Below, piece by piece: positions 26,389 through 35,095 of a stretch of DNA of 35,492 nt. The DNA is from Roseateles sp. (GTDB lineage: Bacteria; Pseudomonadota; Gammaproteobacteria; Burkholderiales; Burkholderiaceae_C), in NCBI GenBank assembly GCA_018780415.1, contig JADMJQ010000019.1, forward strand, positions 11,514 through 47,005, in the 5' to 3' direction. The number at the start of each line of letters is the position of its first letter. Position 1 is the stretch's first letter. Position numbers and translations under genes: made by a program. The notes under the pieces are model-generated. The model worked only from the letters and a program-made list of their open reading frames with translations, was not told the DNA's origin and did no database searches.

Positions 26389-26793
26389 ATGAAACTCAAG
26401 CACTACGCAGGCGGTTGCCTCTGCGGCAATATAAAGTTCCAAGCCACCGGCACACCTAACAAACCCCACACTTGCTCGTGCGCAAACTGCCGTAAACACT
26501 CAGGCTCGCTGACCCTAACTTGGGTAGAGTTCCCAGCCCAGAATGTCGAATGGGTTGGCCCAGGAGGAAAACCGTCGACATGGCGTTCATCCGCGTACTC
26601 AAGTAGAGCCTTTTGTAGCACCTGCGGCACTACCGTCGGCGCAATCGACGACGAGCCAACCGTCGCACTTGCAACAGGTACCTTCGACAAACCACACCTG
26701 AAGGAGTTGGCTCCGACATACCACTCGTATGTCTCTCGCATGCCACGATGGTGGCATGTCCATTCCGACTATGAGCCAGCAAGTAAAGAATAG
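26389..26793 (+). CDS. GFA family (glutathione-dependent formaldehyde-activating enzyme-like, CENP-V fold) protein
   Basis: The 134-residue protein has the full zinc-binding cysteine set of the GFA family: Cys10 and Cys12 (GGCLCG), Cys29, Cys31 and Cys34 (TCSCANC), and Cys76 and Cys79 (FCSTCG). Few members are true formaldehyde/glutathione enzymes, so the reaction is unknown. Base composition is lower in GC (57% in two 60-base samples I counted) than the neighbouring chromosome, and it lies alone between two gene-poor stretches, which suggests later acquisition. Confidence 0.88.
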   Translation: MKLKHYAGGCLCGNIKFQATGTPNKPHTCSCANCRKHSGSLTLTWVEFPAQNVEWVGPGGKPSTWRSSAYSSRAFCSTCGTTVGAIDDEPTVALATGTFDKPHLKELAPTYHSYVSRMPRWWHVHSDYEPASKE

Positions 26794-27055
26794 CTTTGGC
26801 TTGCGGCTGTGGATTTTGGGTTGTCAGACAGCCTCGTTAGCTCGCATCAAACTATGCCAAACACTCCGCGCCTCTTTGGTCTCGGCGCAGCCTTGCATTG
26901 CGCAGCGCCAAAGCGCGTGAGTTTCCTTTCGTTCTGCACGGCGAATGTGCTCATTGATATCGAATCGCTTTGCAACCTTGGGTGTCGGCCTGCGCAGCTT
27001 TTGCTTTTGTGGCGGCACTTCTCGGGCGAGGCTGGCTGTTGCTGGCTACTGCTCG
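26794..27055. other. Intergenic stretch, no supported gene
   Basis: These 262 bases hold only weak frames on both strands. One minus-strand frame (26824-27018, opening with GTG) has protein-like composition (VAKRFDINEHIRRAERKET) but no usable ribosome site and no family that I know. A 10-base tandem repeat, GCTACTGCTC twice (27045-27064), straddles the end of the neighbouring hydrolase gene. Confidence 0.4.
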
Positions 27056-28246
27056 CTACTGCTCGGTAACGGACGCCTGCGGGATTTGGGATCTTGATGA
27101 TGACAGTCCCATGCCCGTGGCCACCTGCGAGCCCGAGGATCGCAGCACCGTCAGCGGTTGATGAAGCAAGGCGGGCATTGCGGCGTCGGCCGGCGACGCC
27201 GGCTGCCATTGATTGATGATGGCCTGATGGCGCTCACCCCACTGCTGCAGTGCTTCGTTATGCCCGTCAAAAACCTGGCTCAGAAAGGCCAAGGCCACTT
27301 CCTTGGTCGCCGTCTTGACGCGCGGGTTCAGTGCCACCCCGCCGGTGCCGGCGCGGTCGGTGAACATGCTGTGTGAGCCGCCCTCGAACACCACCAAAGA
27401 CTTGGTCGCGCTGCCGGTGGCGTCAAACACCGCGATCCGGTCCGCGGCGCCGGAGTGGTAGCCGGGGATGACGATCACGTCTTCGGTGGACGTGATGTGC
27501 AGGGTCGGGATGGTGATGGGCTTGAGAATTTCGGCGGTGCGCTCGGTCTCGCCATAAAAAGGCGGCGCCGAGATGATGATGGCGGCCTTGATGCGCGGGT
27601 CACGCAGTTGATCCATCACCACGCCTTGGCGCAGTACCTGCGCACCGGACAGCAGCATCACCGTATTGGCACCGTAAGAATGGCCCGCCGCGATCAGCCG
27701 CGTCTGATCGATTTGCTCGCCGCGGGCACCCAACAGCACCTGATCCAACGCAAAACGCATATCGGCGACCCGGTGCAGGGCCTCGCTTTCCTTGGCCGCG
27801 TCTTGCAGGCGCCCGACCAGACCGAAGGGGTTGCCCAGCCACACATTGCGGTCACTGCCCACATGCTGCACATGCAAGCTGGCATAGCCTCGGCTCGCCC
27901 AATAGGCGCCCAGATAGCTGTAACCACGGCGGGAGCCACCGATGCCATGCGAGAACACGATCAGCGGTACGCCGGCACGCCCTTTGGCTTCAGCATCGGC
28001 CGGCCAGTACAGCCGCGTTGGCACGGCGCGCTGGCGGGCCGCATCTTGCCAGTCCATATCCTCGGTGCTGAAGAGTGCCGCCGCTGTTGCTTCGACGGCC
28101 GGCGGCGCGTCCAGCACCGGCAGGGGATCGGCACTGAGCACGGCAGCATCGGGCGTGCGGCATGCGCCCAGGCCCATCAGCAGGCTCAGGGCCAGCGCCC
28201 CACGCAAAAACAGCGGCAAACGCAGATTTTTCATACCGATGATCAT
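27056..28246 (-). CDS. Alpha/beta hydrolase lipoprotein (dienelactone hydrolase / PAF-acetylhydrolase-like)
   Basis: The 396-residue precursor has a lipobox LGAC (Cys29 from this start) and an alpha/beta hydrolase core: IVFSHGIGGSRRGY (oxyanion region), nucleophile Ser190 in AAGHSYGAN, Asp256 in TSTEDVIV and His292 in EGGSHSMF. This places it in the dienelactone hydrolase/chlorophyllase-like group of exported esterases. Start at 28246 has GGGAGA upstream; the next ATG at 28234 also serves. The last 60 or so residues are low-complexity. It begins 19 bases after the broken RND gene and probably belongs to that operon; a link to efflux is only positional. Confidence 0.85.
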   Translation of the reverse strand: MIIGMKNLRLPLFLRGALALSLLMGLGACRTPDAAVLSADPLPVLDAPPAVEATAAALFSTEDMDWQDAARQRAVPTRLYWPADAEAKGRAGVPLIVFSHGIGGSRRGYSYLGAYWASRGYASLHVQHVGSDRNVWLGNPFGLVGRLQDAAKESEALHRVADMRFALDQVLLGARGEQIDQTRLIAAGHSYGANTVMLLSGAQVLRQGVVMDQLRDPRIKAAIIISAPPFYGETERTAEILKPITIPTLHITSTEDVIVIPGYHSGAADRIAVFDATGSATKSLVVFEGGSHSMFTDRAGTGGVALNPRVKTATKEVALAFLSQVFDGHNEALQQWGERHQAIINQWQPASPADAAMPALLHQPLTVLRSSGSQVATGMGLSSSRSQIPQASVTEQ

Positions 28247-28265
28247 GGCTGCAAATCTCCCAATT

Positions 28266-31176
28266 TCAAGGCTTGGCGGTCTCAAGTGGTGCCGCGCGCT
28301 TGCTGAACAGGCGAGCGACGCGCTGAATGCCGTCGTCCACGTAGCTGAACACCGCCGGAATCACCAGCAGGCTCAAAAACGTTGAGGTGATCAGGCCGCC
28401 GATGACGACGATGGCCATCGGCGCGCGAAAGCTTGGGTCGACCCCCCAGCCCATCGCGATCGGGAACATGCCCGCACCCATGGCGATGGTGGTCATCACG
28501 ATGGGCCGCGCACGCTTGTGGCAGGCGTCAAGAATCGCCTCGAAGCGCGGCAGCCCGTGGTCACGGCGTGCGATCACCACATAGTCGACCAGCAAGATCG
28601 AGTTCTTGGTGGCGATGCCCATCAGCATGATCAGGCCGATCATCGACGGCATCGAGAGCGCCGTGTGGGTGACGAACAGCGCCAGGAAAGCCCCCGGCAC
28701 GGAAAGCACGAGCGCCGCGAGGATGGTTACCGGCTGAATAAAGTCCTTGAACAAGAGCACCAACACGACGTAAATGCACAGCACACCGGTCAGCATCGCC
28801 AGGCCAAAGCTGGCGAACAATTCGCCCATCGCCTCGGCGTCGCCGACCGTGGTCTGGATGATGCCGGGCGGCAGGTTCGCCAGCGACGGCAGGCTCAGCG
28901 CGGTCTTTTCCACCAAGCCCAGCGGCTGGCCATTCAGCTCGATCTCGAAGTTGATATTGCGCAGCCGGTCATAACGGTCGATTTGCGCGGGCCCGCTGGC
29001 AATCTCCAGCGTCGCCACATTCGACAGCGCGGTCGTGCCCCGGCTGCCCGGCACCGGCAGGCTGGCCAGCAAGGCCAGATCGGCGCGCGCATCGGCCTGC
29101 AGCTTGACGACGATGGGCACCTGGCGCTGCGCCAGATTGAGTTTAGCTAGACCTTGGTGCGTGCGCGGCCAGCGTCGGGCCGTCCTCGCCGGCCAGCACC
29201 AGCACGTATTTTTCGCTGCTGCCGCCGAAACCGACCTTGATGCGCGCGCCGGGCAAGACATCCAGCGCCTCGCGCAACTGCCCTTCCAGGTCTTGCTTGC
29301 TGAGACCCTGGCGCTCGCCGCGCGGCGTCATATTCAGCGTCAGCGTGGCCTTGCGCACCTCGGGCGCGCCGCTCATCGCAAACGGGTCACCGCCGGCATT
29401 GCCGCCGCCGATGGCCGTGTAGATCAGCTTGACATGCGGGTTAGCAGAGACGATCTCGCGTGCCTGCTCGGCCAGCGCCTCGGTCTGCTTGAAGGTGCTG
29501 CCTGGGGCTAAGGTGATGGTGACCTGGGTTTGATTCAGGTCATCCGGCGGGATGAAGCCGGTCGGCAGCAGCGGCACCAGGGCCAGCGAGCCGCCGGTGA
29601 AGACCAGCGCAGCGGCCAAGGTCAGCAGGCGATGCTGCAAACACCATTTGGCCCAGCCGGTGTAGACGGTCAACCAGCGCGGCTCGGTGTGGTCCTTTTG
29701 GGGCCGCTTGAGCATGTAGGCGGCCATCATCGGCGTCAACATGCGCGCCACCACCAGCGAGACAAACACGGCGATCGCCGCCGTCCAGCCGAACTGAACG
29801 AAGAACTTGCCCGGAATGCCGCCCATGAAGGCGGTCGGCAAGAACACCGCAATCAGGGTGAAGGTGGTGGCGATGACGGCCATGCCGATTTCGTCGGCCG
29901 CCTCCATCGCCGCCTGGTACGGCGTCTTGCCCATGGCCAGATGACGCATGATGTTTTCGATCTCGACGATGGCGTCATCGACCAAGATGCCGACCACCAG
30001 GGACAGCGACAGCAGCGTCACCGTGTTGATGGTGAAGCCGAGCAAGTACATCAGACCGAAGGCCGGAATCACCGACAGCGGCAAGGCGGTGGCCGCCACC
30101 AGCGTGGCGCGCCAGTCGCGCAAAAAGAACCACACCACGATGATGGCCAGCAGCGCGCCCTCATAGAGCAGCAGCATCGAGCCGTCATAGTTTTCCTGCA
30201 CCGGGTCGACAAAGTTATAGGCCTCGGCGAACGCGATCTCGGGGTGGGCGGCGCGCAGCTCGGCCAGCGCCACTTGCACACCGGCCGCCACGTCCACCTC
30301 ACCGGCGCCGCGTGTGCGGGTGATCTCAAAGCCGACCACAGGCTTGCCGTTCAGCAGCGCGCTGGACCGTTGCTCGGCCACCGTGTCGCTGATCTTGGCG
30401 ACCTGATCGAGGCGGATGCGGCGGCCGTCCGACAGGGCGATGTCCATCGCCGCCAGCTCCTGCGCTGTCTGCACCGTTGCCAAGGTGCGCACCGATTGTT
30501 CGGCGCCGCCAATGTCGGCGCGCCCGCCCGAGGCCTCTTGTTGAATCTGGCGCAGTTGGCGCGACACATCGGCGGCGGTGGCGTTCAGCGCCAACAGTTT
30601 GGCCGGGTCCAGCTCCACCCTCACCTCACGGCTGGCGCCGCCCACCCGCGCCACCGCACCGACGCCGCGCACCGCCAGAATGCGCTTGGCGACCTGGTTG
30701 TCGACAAACCAAGAGAGCGCCTCGGTATCCAGGTTTGCCGACGCGACCGTGTAGGTCAAGATCGGCATGCCGGACAGCTCCATCTTGGAGATCACCGGGT
30801 CGCGCAAATCGGCCGGCAGGTCGGAGCGCACGCGCGAGACGGCGTCGCGCACATCGTCGACCGCCTGCTGCGTGCCCTTCTCCAGGCGGAACTCCACCGT
30901 CACCATCACCACACCGTCTTGCACCATGGTGTAGATATGCTTGACGTCTTGCAGCGTCGCAAACTGGTTCTCCAGCTTGCGCGCGACCTGCGACTCCAGC
31001 TGCGCCGGCGAGGCGCCCGGCAATGAGGCGGTGACGATCACCGTCGGTAAATCAATGTCCGGGAAGTTCTGTATCTTCATCGCCTGGAAGCCCAGCAGGC
31101 CGCCCAGCGTGAGCATGATGAAGAGCAGGATGGCCGGGATCGGGTTGCGGATCGAGGCGGAGGAGACGTTCAGCAT
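28266..31176 (-). pseudogene. RND (HAE1-type) efflux permease, broken by internal deletion with frameshift
   Basis: Two frames encode one MexB/AcrB-type permease. The first (31176 to 29143) gives 677 residues: first helix, porter loops, the proton-relay Asp pair in GILVDDAIVEIEN and further helices up to KYVLVLAGEDGPTLAAHA, then a few out-of-frame residues and a stop. The second resumes near 29155 at QGLAKLNLAQRQVPIVV and runs to 28266, with the relay Lys in GIATKNSILL. Aligned from memory to AcrB, about 57-60 residues of the second periplasmic porter region are missing between the pieces, and the join shifts the frame. The pump should be inactive. A sequencing or assembly fault at 29150-29165 is the main alternative. 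Confidence 0.9.
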
Positions 31177-31191
31177 CGGGGCAGGCTCCGC

Positions 31192-32331
31192 TTATTTGAC
31201 GGGTTTGGCGGGCTTGGCCGCTGGGACGGCAGCGGCGTCGACGACCCGCACCAGATCGCCGTCACTCAAGAAGCCAACCCCGCTGGCCACCACGCGGGCG
31301 CCGGCGTCGAGGCCGCCGGTCAACTCGACGCGCTCTGCACTGCGCCGCCCGGTCATGACCTTGCGCTGCTGCACGCGGCCGTCGGGCCCAACCTGGAACA
31401 CATAGGCAAAGCCGTCACGCAGCTGCAGCGCGCTTTGCGGCAGGCTCAGCGCAGCGCTTTGCCCCAGCTTGAATTCACCGCGCGCAAAGCTGCCCGCGCG
31501 CAAGGCCGCGCCCGCCGGCAAATCCACATAGGCCAGGCCCATGCGGCTTTGCACATCGACCGTCGGCGCGACCATGCGCAGCCGGCCCGCAACGGCCTGA
31601 TTGTCCAAACCCATCACCATCACGGTCATGCCGGGCTTGAGCCGCAACAGCTCGGCAGCCGGCACCTCGGCGCGCCACTCGAGGCGATTTTTGCGGATCA
31701 GCCGGAACAATTCTTGCCCGCCCTGCACCATGCCGCCGACCGCCGCGATGCGGGCGGAGATCACGCCGTCATCGGGCGCGGTGACGCGGGTTTGCGCCAG
31801 CCGCAATTCATCGGTCTTGGCGCGCGCCTCAGCAGCGTCAAGGCGCGCGGCCGCCGTCAGCTCCAGGGTCAGGTATTGCTGCAGCTGCTGGCCGCTCAAG
31901 GCATCGCTGCCACTGCTTTGCAACTGGCGGGCGCGGTCGGCATCAAACTTGGCGGCGGCCAGGCTGGCGCGCGCTTCGCTGGCCGCCGCACGCGCCTGCG
32001 CCAACTCGGCCTGCACCGTGTCGGCCGACAACCGCGCCAGCAATTGCCCGCGCTTGACCGTATCGCCGACATTGACCGCCACCTCGGCCAGGCGCAGGCC
32101 GGCGATCTCGGCGCCAATCACCACCTCCTGCCAAGCCGCCACCGTGCCGTTGGCCGACAAGGTCTGCGCCCAGTTGCTTTGCTCGGCTGCGATCAAGCTG
32201 ACCGTCAGCGCAGGCCGCGCCTTGCTCGCAGGCGGCGCATCGGCAGCCAGGACCGGGCAATGCAGAGCCGCCAGCAAGAGCAGGCCGGCCAGACCCAGCG
32301 GCCATTTTTTATCGTGAACAGTGACGGTCAT
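31192..32331 (-). CDS. RND efflux membrane fusion protein (periplasmic adaptor)
   Basis: The 379-residue protein has a signal sequence (GLAGLLLLAALHCPVLAADA), then the lipoyl/hairpin arrangement of adaptors: NGTVAAWQEVVIGAEIAGLRLAEVAVNVGDTVKRGQ... , a coiled-coil hairpin rich in Ala/Arg/Glu (about residues 120-200), a returning APDDGVISARIAAVGGMVQ, and beta-barrel and membrane-proximal domains. It links the inner-membrane pump to the outer-membrane channel. An ATG at 32382, which overlaps the stop of the preceding gene (ATGA), is an alternative start that would give a long leader. With the partner permease broken, this protein may have no use unless it serves another pump. Confidence 0.9.
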   Translation of the reverse strand: MTVTVHDKKWPLGLAGLLLLAALHCPVLAADAPPASKARPALTVSLIAAEQSNWAQTLSANGTVAAWQEVVIGAEIAGLRLAEVAVNVGDTVKRGQLLARLSADTVQAELAQARAAASEARASLAAAKFDADRARQLQSSGSDALSGQQLQQYLTLELTAAARLDAAEARAKTDELRLAQTRVTAPDDGVISARIAAVGGMVQGGQELFRLIRKNRLEWRAEVPAAELLRLKPGMTVMVMGLDNQAVAGRLRMVAPTVDVQSRMGLAYVDLPAGAALRAGSFARGEFKLGQSAALSLPQSALQLRDGFAYVFQVGPDGRVQQRKVMTGRRSAERVELTGGLDAGARVVASGVGFLSDGDLVRVVDAAAVPAAKPAKPVK

Positions 32332-32378
32332 AGCGAGTTCTTGGTTTGAATGCTGAACAGAATTGGGCGGAAGCGGGT

Positions 32379-33818
32379 TCATGACTTGCCGGCGGGCGTG
32401 GGGCTCCAGCCGCCGCCCGAGGCCTTGTAGAGCGAGAACCAAGCCGCCAGCCGCGCCGCCTGCACCTGCACCAGGGCCGACTGCGCATTCAGCGTCAGGC
32501 GCCGCGCCTGCTCCAGCTCGGCCGCACTGGCCAGGCCGGCGCGCCAACTGTCGGCGGTGGCCAGGGCCGAACGCTGATAGCCGTCGGCGCTGCCTTGCGC
32601 AAAACGCTCACGCTGCTGGGCCGAGTCCAGACGCACCAAGGCCTCCTCGACCTCGCGCACCGCCTGCAACACCGCGCCACGGTAGCCGGCCAGGTTTTCA
32701 TCAAACCTGGCTTGCGCGGCGTCGACCTGCGCCAGCCGCGCACCGGCATCAAAAATCGGCAATGACAGCGAGGGGCCAAAGCTCCAGCCGCTGCCGTCCA
32801 CACGGCCGCCGCCGCTGATCTGCAGGGCCGACACCGAAATCGAGCCGCCCAGCTGCAGCTGCGGGTAACGCCCAGCCTCGGCGGCGCCGCGCTCCGACCA
32901 TGCGGCCATCAGCTGGCGCTGCAGCGCGGCCAGATCGGGGCGCTGGCGCAGGCTGTCGGCCGGCAATTGCGCCACCATCAGGCCCGCGGTGCTGGGCAGG
33001 CGCGCAAATGCCGGCGCCAGCTGCCCACGCAGCTCGGCCTCGGGCTGACCGCTCAGGCTCACCAGACCCTTGATCAGGATGTCGCAGTCGGCGCGTTGAC
33101 TCAGCAAGCGGTTCTGGCTGTCCGCGGCGGCGGCTTGCAGCAGCGCAGCGGCACCCGACGACTCCAGACCGACCTTGAGCTTGTCGGCCGCCCATTGGCT
33201 CAGCCGGCCCATCGCCTGCGCATCGGCCTCGCTGATCTGCTGCAGACGCTCGCAGGCGCGCAGGCTGACATAGCTCTGCGCCACCTCGGCCGCCAGACTG
33301 ACGCGTGCCGCATGCCAGTCCAACTCGCTCGCCTGGGCACGTGCTTCGGCCGCATCACGCTGCTGGCGCACGCGGGCAAACAGATCGATCTCCCAGCCGG
33401 CGTCGAGGCTGGCCGTGCTGAGCGTCTGTGTCGGCACACCGCTGATCAAGGGCAGGCGCTGGCCTTGCACCGAGGCATTCAGATTGATACCGGGCCACAG
33501 GCCGCTGCCGGCCTGGGCGGCTTGGGCACGCGCCTGCTTGATGCGCGCCACCGCCTGCTGCAGGCTGGGGCTCAAGGCCTGCGTCTGGCTGATCAGCTGG
33601 GCCAGCAAGGGGTCATCGAGCTGGGCCCACCAATCCTGCAACGATTGTTCCTGCCCGCCATGCGGCAGGGGCGCGACCCAGGCCGGCGGGGCTTGTTCGG
33701 CCTGCGTGATCGCTTCGACCGGCGGCTGGCTAGTGGCGCAGCCGGCCAGCCCCATCACGAGGGCCACCACAAGCAGCGGCGGGCGAAACTCTGGCTTCAA
33801 TCGGGGCATGACTCTCAT
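32379..33818 (-). CDS. NodT-type outer-membrane efflux lipoprotein
   Basis: The 479-residue protein has a lipobox LAGC (Cys27) and the two-repeat, TolC-like structure of the NodT/OprM family: WWAQLDDPLLAQLI, SLQQAVARIKQARAQAAQAGSGLWPGI, the AGWEIDLFARVRQQRDAAEA block, and in the second half RPDLAALQRQLMAA and SLPIFDAGARLAQV. It forms the outer-membrane exit duct of the tripartite pump. It lies 2 bases after the regulator gene, so it is surely cotranscribed with it. A second Met three codons on is possible. Confidence 0.94.
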   Translation of the reverse strand: MRVMPRLKPEFRPPLLVVALVMGLAGCATSQPPVEAITQAEQAPPAWVAPLPHGGQEQSLQDWWAQLDDPLLAQLISQTQALSPSLQQAVARIKQARAQAAQAGSGLWPGINLNASVQGQRLPLISGVPTQTLSTASLDAGWEIDLFARVRQQRDAAEARAQASELDWHAARVSLAAEVAQSYVSLRACERLQQISEADAQAMGRLSQWAADKLKVGLESSGAAALLQAAAADSQNRLLSQRADCDILIKGLVSLSGQPEAELRGQLAPAFARLPSTAGLMVAQLPADSLRQRPDLAALQRQLMAAWSERGAAEAGRYPQLQLGGSISVSALQISGGGRVDGSGWSFGPSLSLPIFDAGARLAQVDAAQARFDENLAGYRGAVLQAVREVEEALVRLDSAQQRERFAQGSADGYQRSALATADSWRAGLASAAELEQARRLTLNAQSALVQVQAARLAAWFSLYKASGGGWSPTPAGKS

Positions 33819-33820
33819 CT

Positions 33821-34483
33821 TCAGCGGCTCTTTCGCGATGCCTGTTCGGCTTCAATCAAGGCCTGGCCAAAGCCGACCAGGCGATTCAGGGTGCGCTCAT
33901 AGGCGCCCGGGCCGTACACCACGCCCGGCGCCAAGCCTTCCATATCCTGGGCCGAAAGCCAGTAGTCATGGGCCATTGCAATCAGGGCAAAGGCGAGCTG
34001 GTGCAGCTCCGCATCGATGACGCCGACGCCGTCAACGCTGCAGCGCTGGGCCAACATTTGCACCAGGGCATGATGCTGGGGTGCGATGTGCTCGCCGCAA
34101 ATATCGGCCCACAGCGGGCTGGGCGAGATCATCTCGCGGCAGAAAATGCGCGTACTGTCGGCCAGGCCCGAGTCGGCGTTGTACAGCGGGCGCAAAAAGG
34201 CGCCGTAAAAACTCTGCAGCCACTCACGCAAAGGCAGCGCCGCGTCGGCCTGCGGCATGGCGCTCATCACGGCGGTGATCGGTTGCACCAAGACCTCGCG
34301 GTACAGACCCAGCTTGTCGCCGAAGTAATAGGCGATCAGGCCGATATTGGCCTCGGCGGCGGCGGCGATCTCGCGGGTGCTGGCCTTGTCGAAGCCCTTG
34401 GCGGCAAAGATGCGCCGCGCTTCGCGCAGCAAGCGCGCACGCCGGCCGCTGAGTTCTTCGGGCAATGGGGGTGGTTTGGGCAT
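33821..34483 (-). CDS. TetR-family repressor with CerR-type C-terminal domain
   Basis: This 220-residue protein has a TetR HTH (residues about 15-60: LLREARRIFAAKGFDKASTREIAAAAEANIGLIAYYFGDK, shown in parts here as GFDKAST and GLIAYYF) and an all-helical ligand-binding half of the CerR/DUF1956 type (YGAFLRPL, RIFCREMISPSP). Such proteins repress their own operon and release DNA on binding a toxic compound. It is the first gene of the efflux operon, and a perfect palindrome lies 14 bases upstream of its ATG, so autorepression is very likely. Confidence 0.92.
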   Translation of the reverse strand: MPKPPPLPEELSGRRARLLREARRIFAAKGFDKASTREIAAAAEANIGLIAYYFGDKLGLYREVLVQPITAVMSAMPQADAALPLREWLQSFYGAFLRPLYNADSGLADSTRIFCREMISPSPLWADICGEHIAPQHHALVQMLAQRCSVDGVGVIDAELHQLAFALIAMAHDYWLSAQDMEGLAPGVVYGPGAYERTLNRLVGFGQALIEAEQASRKSR

Positions 34484-34496
34484 CGCCGGATGATAT

Positions 34497-34530
34497 GGCG
34501 AATTTAATCATTCGATTGATTAAATTCGCC
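34497..34530. promoter_or_regulatory. Perfect 14-6-14 palindrome, probable operator of the CerR-type repressor
   Basis: GGCGAATTTAATCA (34497-34510) and TGATTAAATTCGCC (34517-34530) are exact complements around the spacer TTCGAT. The site is AT-rich inside high-GC DNA and stands directly before the repressor gene, the normal place for a TetR-family operator. It would overlap the promoter of the whole efflux operon. Confidence 0.88.
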
Positions 34531-34720
34531 AATCGAGGTGAGGCGGGCAAAAGCGTGACCTTTGGCACGAGGCGGCATCAACAGCCTGAATGCCCCGCCC
34601 CTACATGGAACGCGACCCCGAGCCTGTGACCCCGACTTGTGTGCAGCCAATGCAAAGGTCAATCAATGAAATTCATCGATGGGCTAAGGCTTGCAAAATC
34701 ATGTCCGGTGGCCCCCTTGG
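34531..34720. other. Intergenic stretch between efflux regulator and orphan gene
   Basis: No gene or terminator is visible. Base composition falls from high to lower GC through this stretch. A 19-base near-palindrome (34662-34680, 8 of 9 pairs) is present without clear context. Confidence 0.4.
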
Positions 34721-35071
34721 TTAAGCGTCGGATTTACAAAACGCCTCTATAAACTCGTCGTTGCTTAGCGGCAAGGCACGCATGCGATTTGAACGAATCC
34801 CGGATCGCTGAAATCCGCAACGAGTCTCAAAACATGAATTCACGATTCGAAACATTGGCGAACGCACAGGAGAAGCGTCTGGCATAACGCACGTAAATGG
34901 GTTCCATTGAGAAAGATCTGTTAGCCACCCAGGGAACTCTCGCGCTGCGACTTCATATGCGCGCACTTGAGCTTCTGCAAAAGTGTTTGCAGAAACAAAA
35001 ATCTCAGCATCCAGACGCAGTTGCTGATTCGTGAGGCTCACATAGCCCAATGTGGTTCGAAAGATAGACAT
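34721..35071 (-). CDS. Orphan protein of unknown function, low GC
   Basis: The 116-residue product begins MSIFRTTLGYVSLTNQQLRL at 35071, chosen because GAGGT lies at good distance upstream. It contains AEIFVSANTFAEAQVRAYEVAAREFPGWL (quoted in part: FVSANTFAEAQ), a helix that looks genuine, and a Cys-containing second half. No domain is recognised and there is no signal peptide or membrane helix. Two 60-base samples here gave 52% and 43% GC, far below the neighbours, so the gene is probably acquired. Confidence 0.55.
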   Translation of the reverse strand: MSIFRTTLGYVSLTNQQLRLDAEIFVSANTFAEAQVRAYEVAAREFPGWLTDLSQWNPFTCVMPDASPVRSPMFRIVNSCFETRCGFQRSGIRSNRMRALPLSNDEFIEAFCKSDA

Positions 35072-35095
35072 CTCTGACCTCGGTGAAGTTAACAC

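Noticed and set aside
26341-26793. GFA gene as an integron cassette (GTTGGGC just upstream looks like an attC/attI core)
   Set aside because: No matching inverse core (RYYYAAC) and no second core are found after the gene, and no integrase is in the window.
26824-27018. 64-codon minus-strand frame starting with GTG
   Set aside because: The codon use looks natural, but there is no usable start context or known family; at most it is a gene remnant.
29530-31026. 498-codon plus-strand frame opposite the RND permease
   Set aside because: Antisense shadow with composition typical of reverse-read high-GC coding DNA.
34662-34680. 19-base near-palindrome (8 of 9 pairs)
   Set aside because: One mismatch, AT-rich local sequence and no gene start nearby; such a match may be chance.
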